64,000 bases of DNA, from positions 23,136,000 through 23,199,999 of the forward strand of contig OX388314.1 in NCBI GenBank assembly GCA_947579605.1, given 5' to 3'. The stretch is from Athripsodes cinereus (Eukaryota > Arthropoda > Insecta > Trichoptera > Leptoceridae). Below, piece by piece: positions 1-11,200 of the stretch (the stretch's first letter is position 1; every line of letters begins with the position of its first letter). Made by a program: the position numbers and the translations under genes. The notes under the pieces are model-generated. The model saw only the letters and a list, made by a program, of their open reading frames with translations. It was not told the DNA's origin and made no database searches.

Positions 1-235
1 AAGGATAAAATATAGGTATAATATACAAATACGAAATATCAAATTGAGTTTACTCTCTTTCAAGAACATTCCTAAAGCACTGGTATTATTGAAAACGTAT
101 ATTATGAAAGAAGATATTCTAAACCACCAATAAGTATTAGAAATATTCAGTTGCAATTATTTAGCTGTGGGTACCTATAATTATGAAATAAAAATCTTGT
201 ATGAAAATAACATCAACGCAGAGTAAACATCAAAC
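1..235. other. AT-rich upstream DNA, no feature seen
   Basis: No ORF, repeat or RNA signal recognised. Confidence 0.5.
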
Positions 236-247
236 CTGTTATCGATT

Positions 248-460
248 ATTAATTGTGTCGGTGCACACGTAGTAGAATTCCATAATAATGCAATTTGAAA
301 CAAGTGTTCCTTTCTACTATTGTTTGTTAATTCGCAGAGAGACGTCTTTCGACTTATAAGGTCATTATCAATCGTTGATAATGACCTTATAAGTCGAAAG
401 ACGTCTCTCTGCGAATTAACAAACAATAGTAGAAAGGAACACTTGTTTCAAATTGCATTA
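248..460. mobile_element. Palindromic (foldback) element with 12-bp flanking duplication
   Basis: Arms 286-371 and 375-460 are exact inverse complements (86 bp each) around a 3-bp centre, preceded by a unique segment at 248-285 containing GTGTCGGTGCACACG. The 12-mer CTGTTATCGATT flanks it at 236-247 and 461-472. Partial relatives lie at 2401-2443 and 16428-16545. No coding capacity. It could be a foldback DNA element or a retroposed inverted dimer. Confidence 0.8.
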
Positions 461-1212
461 CTGTTATCGATTGTTACGATTACATTTCTATTGTTCGATA
501 AAAAAAGAACAACTAGGTAAACGGAATAGATAAATAGAGGTTTAATAGATTTCTGTCTATGACAGTGGTTTTATTACAACACTATTGTTTTTGCCAATTA
601 GAGTACAATTTTTCACATCGCTCTGCCAATAGATCTGGCATCAATAAATTATTCAATAACAATATAGAAGGCGCGAAAAACACGTGACGAAATGGTTACT
701 TGTATAAATATTTATTACATCGATGGTTTGAATTCAATGGAAGTGTAAAATTGATAAACTATCTACCTAGAAATCAATTGGAGCAGATTTTGATTAATTA
801 ATTATTCTGCAACACGTCAGTGAGATAATATTTTGTCTATGTTTGGTTGAATTTGATAGACCTGAGCAAATTATAAATGTATACCTATACAGTGATATAG
901 CAATTGTCGATTGAGTACTAGTGTATGTAGTAATGTGTGCTTATTTTAGTTTTATTGATTAATTTTGTTTTTTGTAATTATTGAAGACTGTATAATCTTC
1001 ATGTTCATATTGAATTATAAAAAAGAGTAAACCGTGTACTTCACGAATAAATAAATAATAAATTAATTAATTAACAGTTTTAAGTAGTTATTTGAAAGAT
1101 AAGTTAACAGTGACATAATAATATGTAGAATTACTATTGTTGGGTTGAATTAATGAAAAAGTTTATGTACTTTCACAGTGAAATTCTCAGTACAGAACAG
1201 ATCATCCACCAT
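461..1212. other. AT-rich intergenic DNA, no gene seen
   Basis: The flanking duplication 461-472 opens the stretch. A simple ATAAATAATAAATTAATT run lies near 1045-1075. Nothing else recognised. Confidence 0.5.
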
Positions 1213-1297
1213 TTATGCGCCCTTGCGGTGGTTTGTACCACAAAACGGCGCTCAATAAATTATCCAGATTATTACTATTATTATTTCATTATTATTC
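1213..1297 (+). repeat. RepE fragment with (ATT)n tail
   Basis: Contains TGCGCCCTTG, CCACAAAACGGCGC and an (ATT)n tail. Related fragments on the other strand lie at 26330-26405 and 38024-38130. It looks like the 3' end of a retroposon. Confidence 0.55.
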
Positions 1298-1377
1298 CGT
1301 ATTCCATATCTCACATCAACATATATCAATTATTCCAAATTCATATTCATCTGAATAAAATAAAAAGTATAAAATTC

Positions 1378-1484
1378 ACGACACAAGCTTTTAGTAGCTT
1401 ACTGTAAAAGGTGAATAAGGTTGTATTTGGGTTTATAACAAACAAAACCCAGATATATCTTGTTTTTTTTTAAAAAAAGAAAGA
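1378..1484 (+). mobile_element. SINE-A, 5'-truncated copy
   Basis: Matches the 3' body of SINE-A (GACACAAGCTTTTAG, GTTGTATTTGGG, AACCCAGATATATC) and ends in a T/A-rich tail. The tRNA-like head is missing. Confidence 0.75.
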
Positions 1485-2065
1485 TATGTGATAAATAATC
1501 CTATATAGATAGAATTCTATGTTGCCATAAAGTTTGTGGAATTGGCTTCATTATGTCGTCACAATGAATACTATTTCATGCTGAAACATAGGTGAAGATA
1601 TAAAGACGTCATTTCATTGTGAAAAGACTCGCTATACATTTTAACAACTATCTCCTTTTCTTCATCTCAGTAGTTCTTTTGCTAAGTGTCACTTCTATAG
1701 ATTTCCAATCTTCATTAAACTTATTCTTCTTACTATTAAAACTGAGTAGAAAATTGCTGTTAGACTAGTGTGTATCTTTGCAATGTATAGTTATAAATAA
1801 TCAGCTGGTACCCGAGCTCAGAGGAGTACTCAATACATTGTTGTCGTATGAACGCAATCATTTGATACTGTTATAGTAGACACAGCTACAAGATCAATTT
1901 TATTAGGTACAAATCCGCATACAACGTTTCATACAAATATTATTTAGTTTATAATAAAAGCTGTCTAAAGCTTAATTTGTTTATTATGATTTATGATTAT
2001 GCTCATATAGGTATTACATATTAAACAGCCTGAGTTACCTGATGGTATAGGTTTTGAACTTTTAA
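1485..2065. other. AT-rich DNA, no feature seen
   Basis: No reading frame or repeat recognised. Confidence 0.5.
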
Positions 2066-2165
2066 TTAAGATATTCTGGATTGCCGTGGAGCACCCGGCA
2101 AAGAATAGGGCTCTTGTTCTTTTCCGTAAGTTTGCGAATGTAATGTTAAAGGTTGATGGACGAAA
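2066..2165 (+). repeat. RepA, 5' portion only
   Basis: Carries the 5' block GCCGTGGAGCACCCGGC, then AAGAATAGG and TTTCCGTAAGTTT, as in the fuller copies at 33800-34075 and 46618-46855. Confidence 0.6.
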
Positions 2166-2400
2166 AAAAAAATATTTCGAATAAATACAGATATATGTAA
2201 TATCGAGGAAATCAAACACCGAACCTATTTATTTATCACTCAATGTGCATGTACAAATATACGATCCTTGGCGACTTCGAGGTCTCAAGGAGTTTAATCA
2301 TTTGATACTTTACCTTTCTACTCCCATTTCCAGTTCCATTCCTTTCTTTCCTTCTTGATTGGAGATGATTGATTACATGTGATTTAAAACTTTTTTTTTG

Positions 2401-2443
2401 TTAATTGTGTCGGTGCACACGTAGTAGAATTCCATAATAATGC
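2401..2443 (+). repeat. End fragment of the palindromic element family
   Basis: Forty-three bases match the unique left segment of the 248-460 element (TTAATTGTGTCGG through CCATAATAATGC). The arms are absent. Confidence 0.75.
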
Positions 2444-3057
2444 ATACATTCCATAACTTTTTTTTTTTGTTTTTTTTCATGTCTACTATATCATAGAGTA
2501 AGTAATATTGATCTTTGTACTATATATTGTATTGTTGAAAATATATAACACTAAACAATGATTGCAAACTTTGCTGTTTTCTAGATTTTAATTGATTTTG
2601 TTGTATATTATTAGTTGTATACTATTTATCTATAATCTTTTCTTTCTATTATTAATTATGTTAAAACTGTATGTTTGCGAAAGAAAATAAAAAAATAAAA
2701 AGAAATAGCATCACAGTATCTGTCACATGTGGGGTAGAGATTAGTCTCATAGTAAAACACAGGACCTCCAGGTTAAGAATCTAAGATGTTGTCATCGAGC
2801 TACATTCCAACTAAAATGATCATATTATTTTCTTTTTAATGGGAAATAAAATAAATAAATATAAGTACGTAGGTATTTGAATTAAATTTCACCATGTTTT
2901 TAAAAAGATGACTGCTCTAGACAACAATACCATAAATTATTCTAAAATATTGTTTTATTATTTTCGAATAGCTGTTCCAAATTCAAATACATAGTAGAAT
3001 TGTAATTAAAATGAGTAGTTATAATACAAATAGGTACATTGGTAAGTATATACGTAC
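2444..3057. other. AT-rich DNA, no feature seen
   Basis: Poly(T) runs at about 2458-2475. No gene or repeat family recognised. Confidence 0.5.
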
Positions 3058-3260
3058 TTGGATTGTTTTATCTACGGCGGCATTGCTAACTGTTTGACAG
3101 CAGCAAGAGAAATGGCAGATGCATTTACCGCCATAACATTGCTTCCGATGATAATGGAACCATCAGAGTACATTTTCTTGCAATCTTGTTTCAGTTATGT
3201 CGACGCCGCTACAGCGAAACGTTTGCTGCTTCTATGCAATAATCAAATTGTAAAACATCT
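3058..3260. other. GC-richer coding-like island, unidentified
   Basis: About 200 bp stand out from the AT-rich surroundings. The + strand is open from 3058 to 3396 (MDCFIYGGIANCL...). The - strand reads KKMYSDGSIIIGSNVMAV NASAISLAAVKQ in one frame, with stops on both sides. A GTGAGT donor-like site lies at about 3279. The pattern DGS...NAS...LA on the - strand loosely recalls RNase PH-fold proteins, but this is weak inference. It may be a decayed gene fragment, an unrecognised exon or transposon-derived. Confidence 0.25.
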
Positions 3261-5216
3261 TTACATTATAGTCAATCGTGAGTACTATTATAATCGGTTA
3301 ACGTTTTCCCGCGAATATTTCGAATTCGTTCCATTTTCAAATATTTCAAATCCGTTGATTCAGTTTTTGAAATTTCGAGATGTTTTAGTGCATTAATTAA
3401 TACTGCCGCATTTTTCGAAATGTTACTGTGACTTTTTTTTTATTAATTTTAAGGTTTCATTGAAAATATTAGGGTTGTAAGCTTGTACTTAATTTTTCGA
3501 GAACATTTGATAAATATTTTTTTAACTGTATTTCTCATATAATTTTTCTTAAAGCCATTGATTTTCAAAAAATGAAAACTAAATTAATTTAAACCCTGTT
3601 TGTTTTAGTGCAAAAAAATACATAACTTAAGGCACATTAAAGTCAAAATATTTCGTGTTATTTTTTTATAAAAAAGTAGCTCTTCATATAAACATACCTA
3701 ACTAAATAACTAACGGACAAATTAGATCATTTTTGATTCAAGAACCAGCGAAGAGGTATTTTACCTATTTTGAATGTCTAAAATATTTTAACGGCACATA
3801 AAAGATAACTTTTATATTGCCACATACTCAAATTCATCTGTTGATATGCTGCAAAAATAACTAATAATAAAAAATAAAAATATTGAAAGCAATTCTTATT
3901 AAAATAGACAAGTTTGTAACAATATTTGATTAAACTAAAGAACAAGTTAACAATTATTCACACACAAACTTCTGTGCATAAATTGTATGTTAATAAAAAA
4001 AGTCCGACATCTAAAACATATCACACGGAACTGATCTAACACTAACACACATTTTAAAATATTATGAATATTCGCATTCTTATTTCAAATAATAATAATA
4101 TTCCATTATTTCAAAACAAGACCATAGAGTTCTATATTTAAAATTACAATTATTATGAATCATAATCGGGTGTACCCACCTTCGCATACATAATAATTAT
4201 GGATTTAAAAATAATATAATTATTTCTCACGTATTGGAATAAGTTATCGTGCTTCAATATAACGAACTTTTATATTACGAATATTTTATTTTAATTTTTA
4301 ACAAATTATAAAATCGTGCATTTCTCGGGAGGTTTTATAAGATTATTGGCGTCATTGAGTGGAATACAAAAATAAAACAAATACTTATATCAAAAAGGCT
4401 GTTTAATTGTTAGTTATCATATTATTTATCAACCCTAGGCTTTAATTTATAGCAAAAGAATAATTATTATGAAAAACTTTTTTTCATTATCTTAAAGAAA
4501 CAGTGTTTTACTAGTAGGAAAACAAATAAATATATTTACAACAAAAATGTATACATATTTTTTATTTATTTAAGATTGTGGTCGTCTTGGACGTTTATTT
4601 GCCTTCCTTTTTAGTAACGAAGTATGTAAGCCATGCTAAATGTCTTAATATGAACAACGAATAGAAAATGTTTCGATATCTTATATATCTGTTCTATGAA
4701 TTTGCTGGCTACCCCAACTATTGACGATAGATTCATTTTAATGCTAACTATACAATCCCATTAAATTATTTTATCTTTAAAATAAAAAATACATTGCTAA
4801 TTTATATTTATGAACGATATTTGTTAAACTGAAAATGTCGTATTATAAAATTACGTTATATTGAAATGCGTATTATTTTTATTGTTACTAGTGTTATATT
4901 TTTTTTACATATTTTTACAAGTAATCTTTTTACATATATTCCGAGTAGGTGAATAATTCTTAATATAGACTAGAGATAAAACCGCAATTTATACCGTAAC
5001 AGTGTTGAACCGTGTACCTATACATATAACAACAGACATACACATGTACGAGTACCTTTGAATATATGTATTAATAATAAATTGTTCTTTTATGTGTGAT
5101 ATTTATCTATGGTATTCAAACTTTGTTATTGTTGGTGGAAAGTTAAACAGAGCGAGGAGATCATCATATTTTGTAAATAGAACAAGGAATAATATTATTA
5201 TTCTGTGAAGAAAAAA
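3261..5216. other. Upstream region of the ZP gene, no feature seen
   Basis: Nearly 2 kb of AT-rich DNA directly upstream of the ZP start codon. The promoter and 5' UTR probably lie here or further upstream, but no TATA-initiator pair could be chosen with confidence. Confidence 0.45.
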
Positions 5217-5270
5217 ATGGCGCCCAATCATCAGCTGTCAATGTCTGTGATATTTTTGTTGACGTTTATG
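5217..5270 (+). CDS. ZP gene coding exon 1 (start, first part of signal peptide)
   Basis: Eighteen codons beginning MAPNHQLSMSV and ending phase 0 at a consensus donor GTAAGT (5271). It encodes the n-region and most of the hydrophobic core of the signal peptide. On its own the exon is too short to call; the in-frame continuation of the hydrophobic core in exon 2, 43 kb away, supports it. Confidence 0.82.
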
Positions 5271-8200
5271 GTAAGTGTGCATTACGCTGTTATTTTGAAC
5301 TCTACTTTTGTGTGTATTTGTTGTTACTTTTGAAAAAAATAATTGACCAAGATATGTGTAAAAAATAATAATTGCGCTCTATGCAGTTTTATTGTTTGCT
5401 CGTAAGGGAATACATAAATGTCCAAATATCTTCAAAATAGAATGAGCTCAACCATACTCACTTTGCATTCTAAAATTGGAGAATCTTCTTATTTTGGTGT
5501 CGTGATAGATCCTCCAACGTTGACTATCTCTTAAGATAAAGTGTCCCAATTCAGGGCAGGTCGAAATAACTCCTCAACGATTGACCTTATTCCTGTACAC
5601 TTATGTACATAATCATCGAGCCAAAAGATCGGCCTTCTTCTAACACATCTCCTTTACATAATAAATTAGAGTTATTTGTACATTGAAGCTTCTAAATTTA
5701 GTAATTTGCCATGAAAAAGTAGAATATCCTTGTCCTTGACTGATGAGTAAGACTACCTAAGTATTTATAGTTGCATCGGCTTATTCTATTTAAAAAATGA
5801 GTTTTCAATTAGATTCGAACACGTAATATACAGCAGGGTTATTCTTGAAACAATCTTAATACGATTTTAATCTTGTCTTAATCTTAATCATATTAATCTC
5901 GCGATAGTGGTAACGCGTTGTTTTTTACTATAGTCTGTTCGCGCGTCCTATAATTAAGATCGTATTTAGATTGTGTCAAGAGTAACACTGCTGTTCTTAG
6001 AAAATTAACGAGTAACATTTATTTTAGAAGGATTAAATATGTAACATTTTCGAGATATTTTGAATGGTTTTAGTGTTCTACAATGCACTTCCGCAACTTG
6101 ATTATTTAAATCGCGATCGATTTCGGTAAACCTTTACAATTGACGAGCGATACAATACCAAAATGAATGAGAACTGTATTTTTCCATGGATCACCTGAAA
6201 AAGAAATGGTATTCCACTCTTGCTTGCATGTTTTTACATACAGCTTGTCTGCTGGCTCCCCACTTGTGGGATATGCCGTGATGGTATAATAGTAGGTATT
6301 AGTATTTTGCTAACTGTTTAGTATTGAGAAGAATGTATCAAAAAATAAAAATGTTTTATTGCCATCATCACCTGAATGTATTGAAGATACTTTTATTCCA
6401 AGTGATTATGTTAATGATCTACAATAATAATAAAAGAAAATACAAGTAATCTTTCTAGATCATCTTGTCTTATGCATACCTATTAAAGTATAGGCAATAT
6501 GTCTGGATGATTATTATAAGAGTAAATTTTCTTTGTAACTTTTTTGCAGACAGTAAGTACATAAGATATTTTTTGATGGATATCAGTGCCTTGAACATGA
6601 TGCTCTTCTACTTATATGTTCAAAACTTTGATCATATACGTCATCGTAAGCTTTTTTACGTCCATTTACAGATACAAAAAGGCCTCTCCCTTTTTCCTCA
6701 CATATTCTTTTCTGAAGCAGACTACTTCCAATCACTAGCGATCACCAGCTATAGTCATTAGGACTAAACCAACTTACTTGTAGCCTGCCAACACTATTCT
6801 TTCCGTACCAGGCCAGCATTCTAGCATTCCAAAACCTTCCTAGTCAGTCTGGAGTCATTCTGGAAATGTGATAATCCCAATCCCACCTCATATTGATGAC
6901 TCTCTGGATTATGCCAGTTTTTGAATACACAAGGATCTCTAAGATCTAGACGACGACGTCAGAGCATTAAAAATTGTCGTGAGAGGAGGTGACTTAATTG
7001 GTGTACCATACAAAAAAGGGATTATTGTTGAATTTACTGCATTGAATTAATATCCATCTTGTTCTCCATAGGTCATAAAAAACTAAGTATTCTACATGCC
7101 TCATCAATAGATTTAAGATGTTTGATGTTGATAAACAATTTTATATTCTCATTCTACACAAATTATGGAAGCAAATCCTTGTGTATAAATGGAATTATCT
7201 GCTGTTCAGACTTCTTTGCCTTCCCTACGTGGAACGTTGCGTTATTTATACATAAATACGGAAGTATATGGAGTGATATATTGAATAGCGTGCTATTAAT
7301 GAAAAATGCAGATTGCAATAATTAGATAATCGATACAATGCTAATATGATTGTTTCGTTCCTTTTCTGGAACTTTTCTTGTTCTGCCAGGGAAATATTGT
7401 CTTTAATATCTATTAATTATATCACATTATAGTTGCATATATACAACTACTGATATCAACTTGATTTATCTAATAATTTTAAAAAGATTATTATTGTTAT
7501 AATTATTAATTGTTATGGTCAGATCATTCATTTCATTCATCTCATCTATTGATTGAGTGATTAATAATACTGTATGCGAAACAACCAGTGTAGGTATAAC
7601 AGTACCGATAGATCAGAGATTCTCAATTCGTGGTGCGGATATATTACTTTTTACGGGATTTATATTTTATTACGTTTTTAACAGTCATTTTAAATATCTT
7701 CTTCTTCAGCGATATCTCTACTGCTAGATGTGGATTCCTTCAATATTATTATCAATTTATTTCTTTCTATGTCCACTCTTGTCTATCTACTACCAACACC
7801 AATTATAGATTACCAACAGCCTAATTTTTCTGATTCCGATCTTTTCCTATTTTTTCTACTCCACTATCCCATCTCTAAGAATTTTCGAATATTTTTCTGA
7901 TACTTTAACCAAAACAAATTAAGATATTATATTCAAAAATGGAGCAGCAAAGTCCTTGGCGTTATCATTAATCAGGAATTTCTTAAATTAGATGGCTCTT
8001 ATGATTCACAGCGTGAATGAAAATGTTTGTAGAATAATCTGTATATTTATCACTGACGTGGTAGGGTCGGAGATGCTAACACTGGCATAGTGGTACTAGA
8101 CTAGAGAGAGTTGTAATATAAATAAATTGTCACCTAAACGGATAAATAGGAGTCCTTGGACTCCTGAAATATCCTACAAATAAAGTTATTTATTAGTGCA

Positions 8201-11200
8201 TTATTGATCTACTGGCTACCTCGTTTGTGGGATAATCCGTGACAGATCTGTGTATAATTTCAACTAAAATGTCACCCGATCCACCATCACAATTGCTTCT
8301 TCTTCTTCTTCTCTTTAGGCACTTATTAGTCCCACATGGTGATGGAATCTGCCTGAGTTCATCCTCATGGGAAACATCACGGTTCTGCATGTATGTATGT
8401 TCCGCACCATCACAATTGCTATATCTATCAATTTATTAAAATGCATCCCATTAAATTACATATATACATTGAAGACTCCCTCCCATACCCGGATATCTCA
8501 GAAGTCGGGGGACTTCTATTTATCCGCTCTTCTAAGCAAAACTTTAGTCCTCACGGGCGGGCCCCATTGGGCAGCCTGAAGGGCTGGCCGGCCAATACCG
8601 CCTCGTGGGAATCTTTTATGCTACATTTACGTCTTCGATGCCCCTCTCAGGAGGATAAAATGCAATTATAACCGAATCAAACACAATAAATAACAACAAA
8701 TAAACAAAGCTCAACAACAAAAACCCAAAAAAAAAAAAAAAAAAAAAATGACAAGCAAGCACAATAATTATCAATGGTTATAACAATATAGTATCTAATT
8801 TGGACCAGAGGCCGAAATAAGGTGTCCAGAGATTTGTTATTGGGCTTTCAGAAGGTGAGACTCGAGAGTCGCCGTTACCAGCGCAATGAAAAGACATTTC
8901 CCTCCCAACAGGAACATCCCTCCCATATCTACTCTCCACCAAGGGAGACAGGACGAAACACAACAAATAACGAGTTCGCTCAACAGATCCCGCCGCAAAG
9001 GGCAACAATCAATCCTAGAGCACTCCTACCTCAGTCGGGGGTAAACCCGGCTGACGCAGGAGATCCCACCGAGAAACCCATGTCTCCACAAATTCCAAAA
9101 ATGCCCTGAGATTCCGTGGACATTGCAGCACCTCCCCGAACCAAACAGGTCGGGGAGTGTTCTCGCTCATATTACATATCATTCTATCCCTAGCATCCAT
9201 CATCTCGGGGCACTCCCAGAGGATATGCTCCGCACTTTGCGCACCCGTCCCACAAACACACCACGGATTCTCCACTAGTCCAAGCTCAAAGAGCTTGCCC
9301 TTTAGATCACCGTGGCCTGTCACTAATTGTACAGCATGGTGGTTGAGAGACAGAAAACGCCGCTTCATTCTCTCGCTAACATCCGGGAGGAACTTGTGGA
9401 CATATAGTAAATTACATATAGTAAGAAATTTATTTATGTTTTGGCGACTAACGCCTGTAATCGCCAAGAAAAACTGAGTGTACGATCAGCTGAGCGAACG
9501 ATCAGCCTTATACCTCCCTCAGCCTAAGTCACGTATACCTCGTTACCGATCTACAATGATTACTTAAGAGTCAAACGAGTCATTTAAATTTATTTAGTCA
9601 TTTAAGTTTATATGGATATTATATCATTACAATGTGAGAACCACTGCTGCAGACAGACACTGATGTACAATATTATAACGTTCAATTTGCTAAGGTCAGA
9701 TTTGTATCTGTTCAAGTTATTATTAAATAGTTAATGCTAATATAATATAATAATTATCTAAAAATATTAATTAATAAAATGATTATCATTGTAGTTTTAT
9801 CATTTACAATGTTATCTCCGAATGCCGACAAACGATTAGGTATATTTAAAAATAAAACTTATGATGTGCTTTGTATTTGATCTCTCGATCAACGATGGTT
9901 CTATAAGCGGTATTGTTTCCTATGAAAAACTGTCAATTAATTAGATCGATTATATTGGGTATCCATTTGAAAAATGTGTACTAACTAACTACCTCGATAT
10001 AGCTATAGTATAGGTGGAATGTGATTATATACCAATAGTACCTAATATTTATGACATACAATAAGTTGTACCTCAATTGTAGGAAATGCTGCGATGGTAT
10101 AAAATTTATAAATTAATGAATGATCTAAATACTGATACCTAAAATATACAGGTGTCGAGATTATCCTGTAAAAAGAAGGTGTTCGAAAAAATGAAGGCAT
10201 TTTAGGTACACCTTTAATTCAGCGATGAGGTTTGTCACCCATCCTGAATGTCTTATTTTTTTGTTGGCACGGAGAGGACAACTTGCATGTTTGTTGCATG
10301 TGGCTGGTCTGCTGGCTACCCCACTTGTGGGATATGCCGTGATGGAATAGTAGTAGTGTGGTAGAGTTTATCGGAAAGGTGCGATTTCTTCTAAATAATC
10401 CAACTGTCTATTAAATTTAATAGGAAGGCACACCATGTTTAATTCAGCTATGGGCTATACCACAAATAGTATCTTATTTTCTAAGTAAGCAAAACATAAT
10501 ATCAATCTTCATTTCATCATCATCATCATCATCGCCCTCAACGCTCCTCTCGGGAGCACAGGGCAGAAACCAGCCTCCTCCATTCAGAGCGTCTCTGTGC
10601 CAATTGCGTCACCTCTTCCCACAATATTCCTTGCGCTCTGATATCGTTGTCATAGGAACGGTGTATTGTGAAAGAGGGACGCCCGGGCCTACGGAACCCC
10701 TGCGGACGGAAGAACAGTGCTCTTTTTGGCCAACTATCATTGGGCATTCTCAAAACATGTCCCAGCCAGGACCATCGTCTCTCTTGTATTACGGAGATTA
10801 CAGGTCTCTGCTGGGTGCGCCGGCGCACAGCATCATTTGTAACATGTTCATACCATCTGACATCCAAAATCCTACGATGATCTCAAAGAATAACTAAACA
10901 ATATTCTAATCGATTAATAATGACTTGATCATTCGTTGCTGGCTTCTTGTTGCGGGCAGTCGTGTTTTTTGTTATAGCGTGCTTACAGTGCTGTTATTTT
11001 TGTTCAGAATTATTTTTTGTTTTGTTGCTGCTTCTGGGGAGCGGAGAGGGGCGGTCGATAAGTTTTTTTTTTCTTTTATTATTTTTCTTACCATTTATTT
11101 TTCTTTTTAAAATACTGTATTAGATCTACACGTATTAGCGTCTTTACATATCAAGATGGAGGCTCCTTCGGAGCCTCCTGATTTAAGAAAAAGATCAAGA

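Larger units (their letters stand above)
8471..9470 (-). mobile_element. 5'-truncated R1-like LINE with long 3' UTR
   Basis: Coding tail at 9470-9015, then a 3' UTR running down to the terminal hairpin at 8489-8526. A T-rich tract on the RNA strand (A21 on the + strand at 8728-8748) lies inside the UTR. Relative GC is higher than the surroundings. A decayed relative of the UTR lies at 17360-17580. Confidence 0.75.

Noticed and set aside
6465..7325. Two moderate ORFs (98 and 88 codons)
   Set aside because: AT-driven composition, no motif and no conserved boundary. Considered chance.
8822..9477. + strand ORFs over the R1-like LINE
   Set aside because: Shadows of the - strand retrotransposon tail, which carries the recognisable finger motif.
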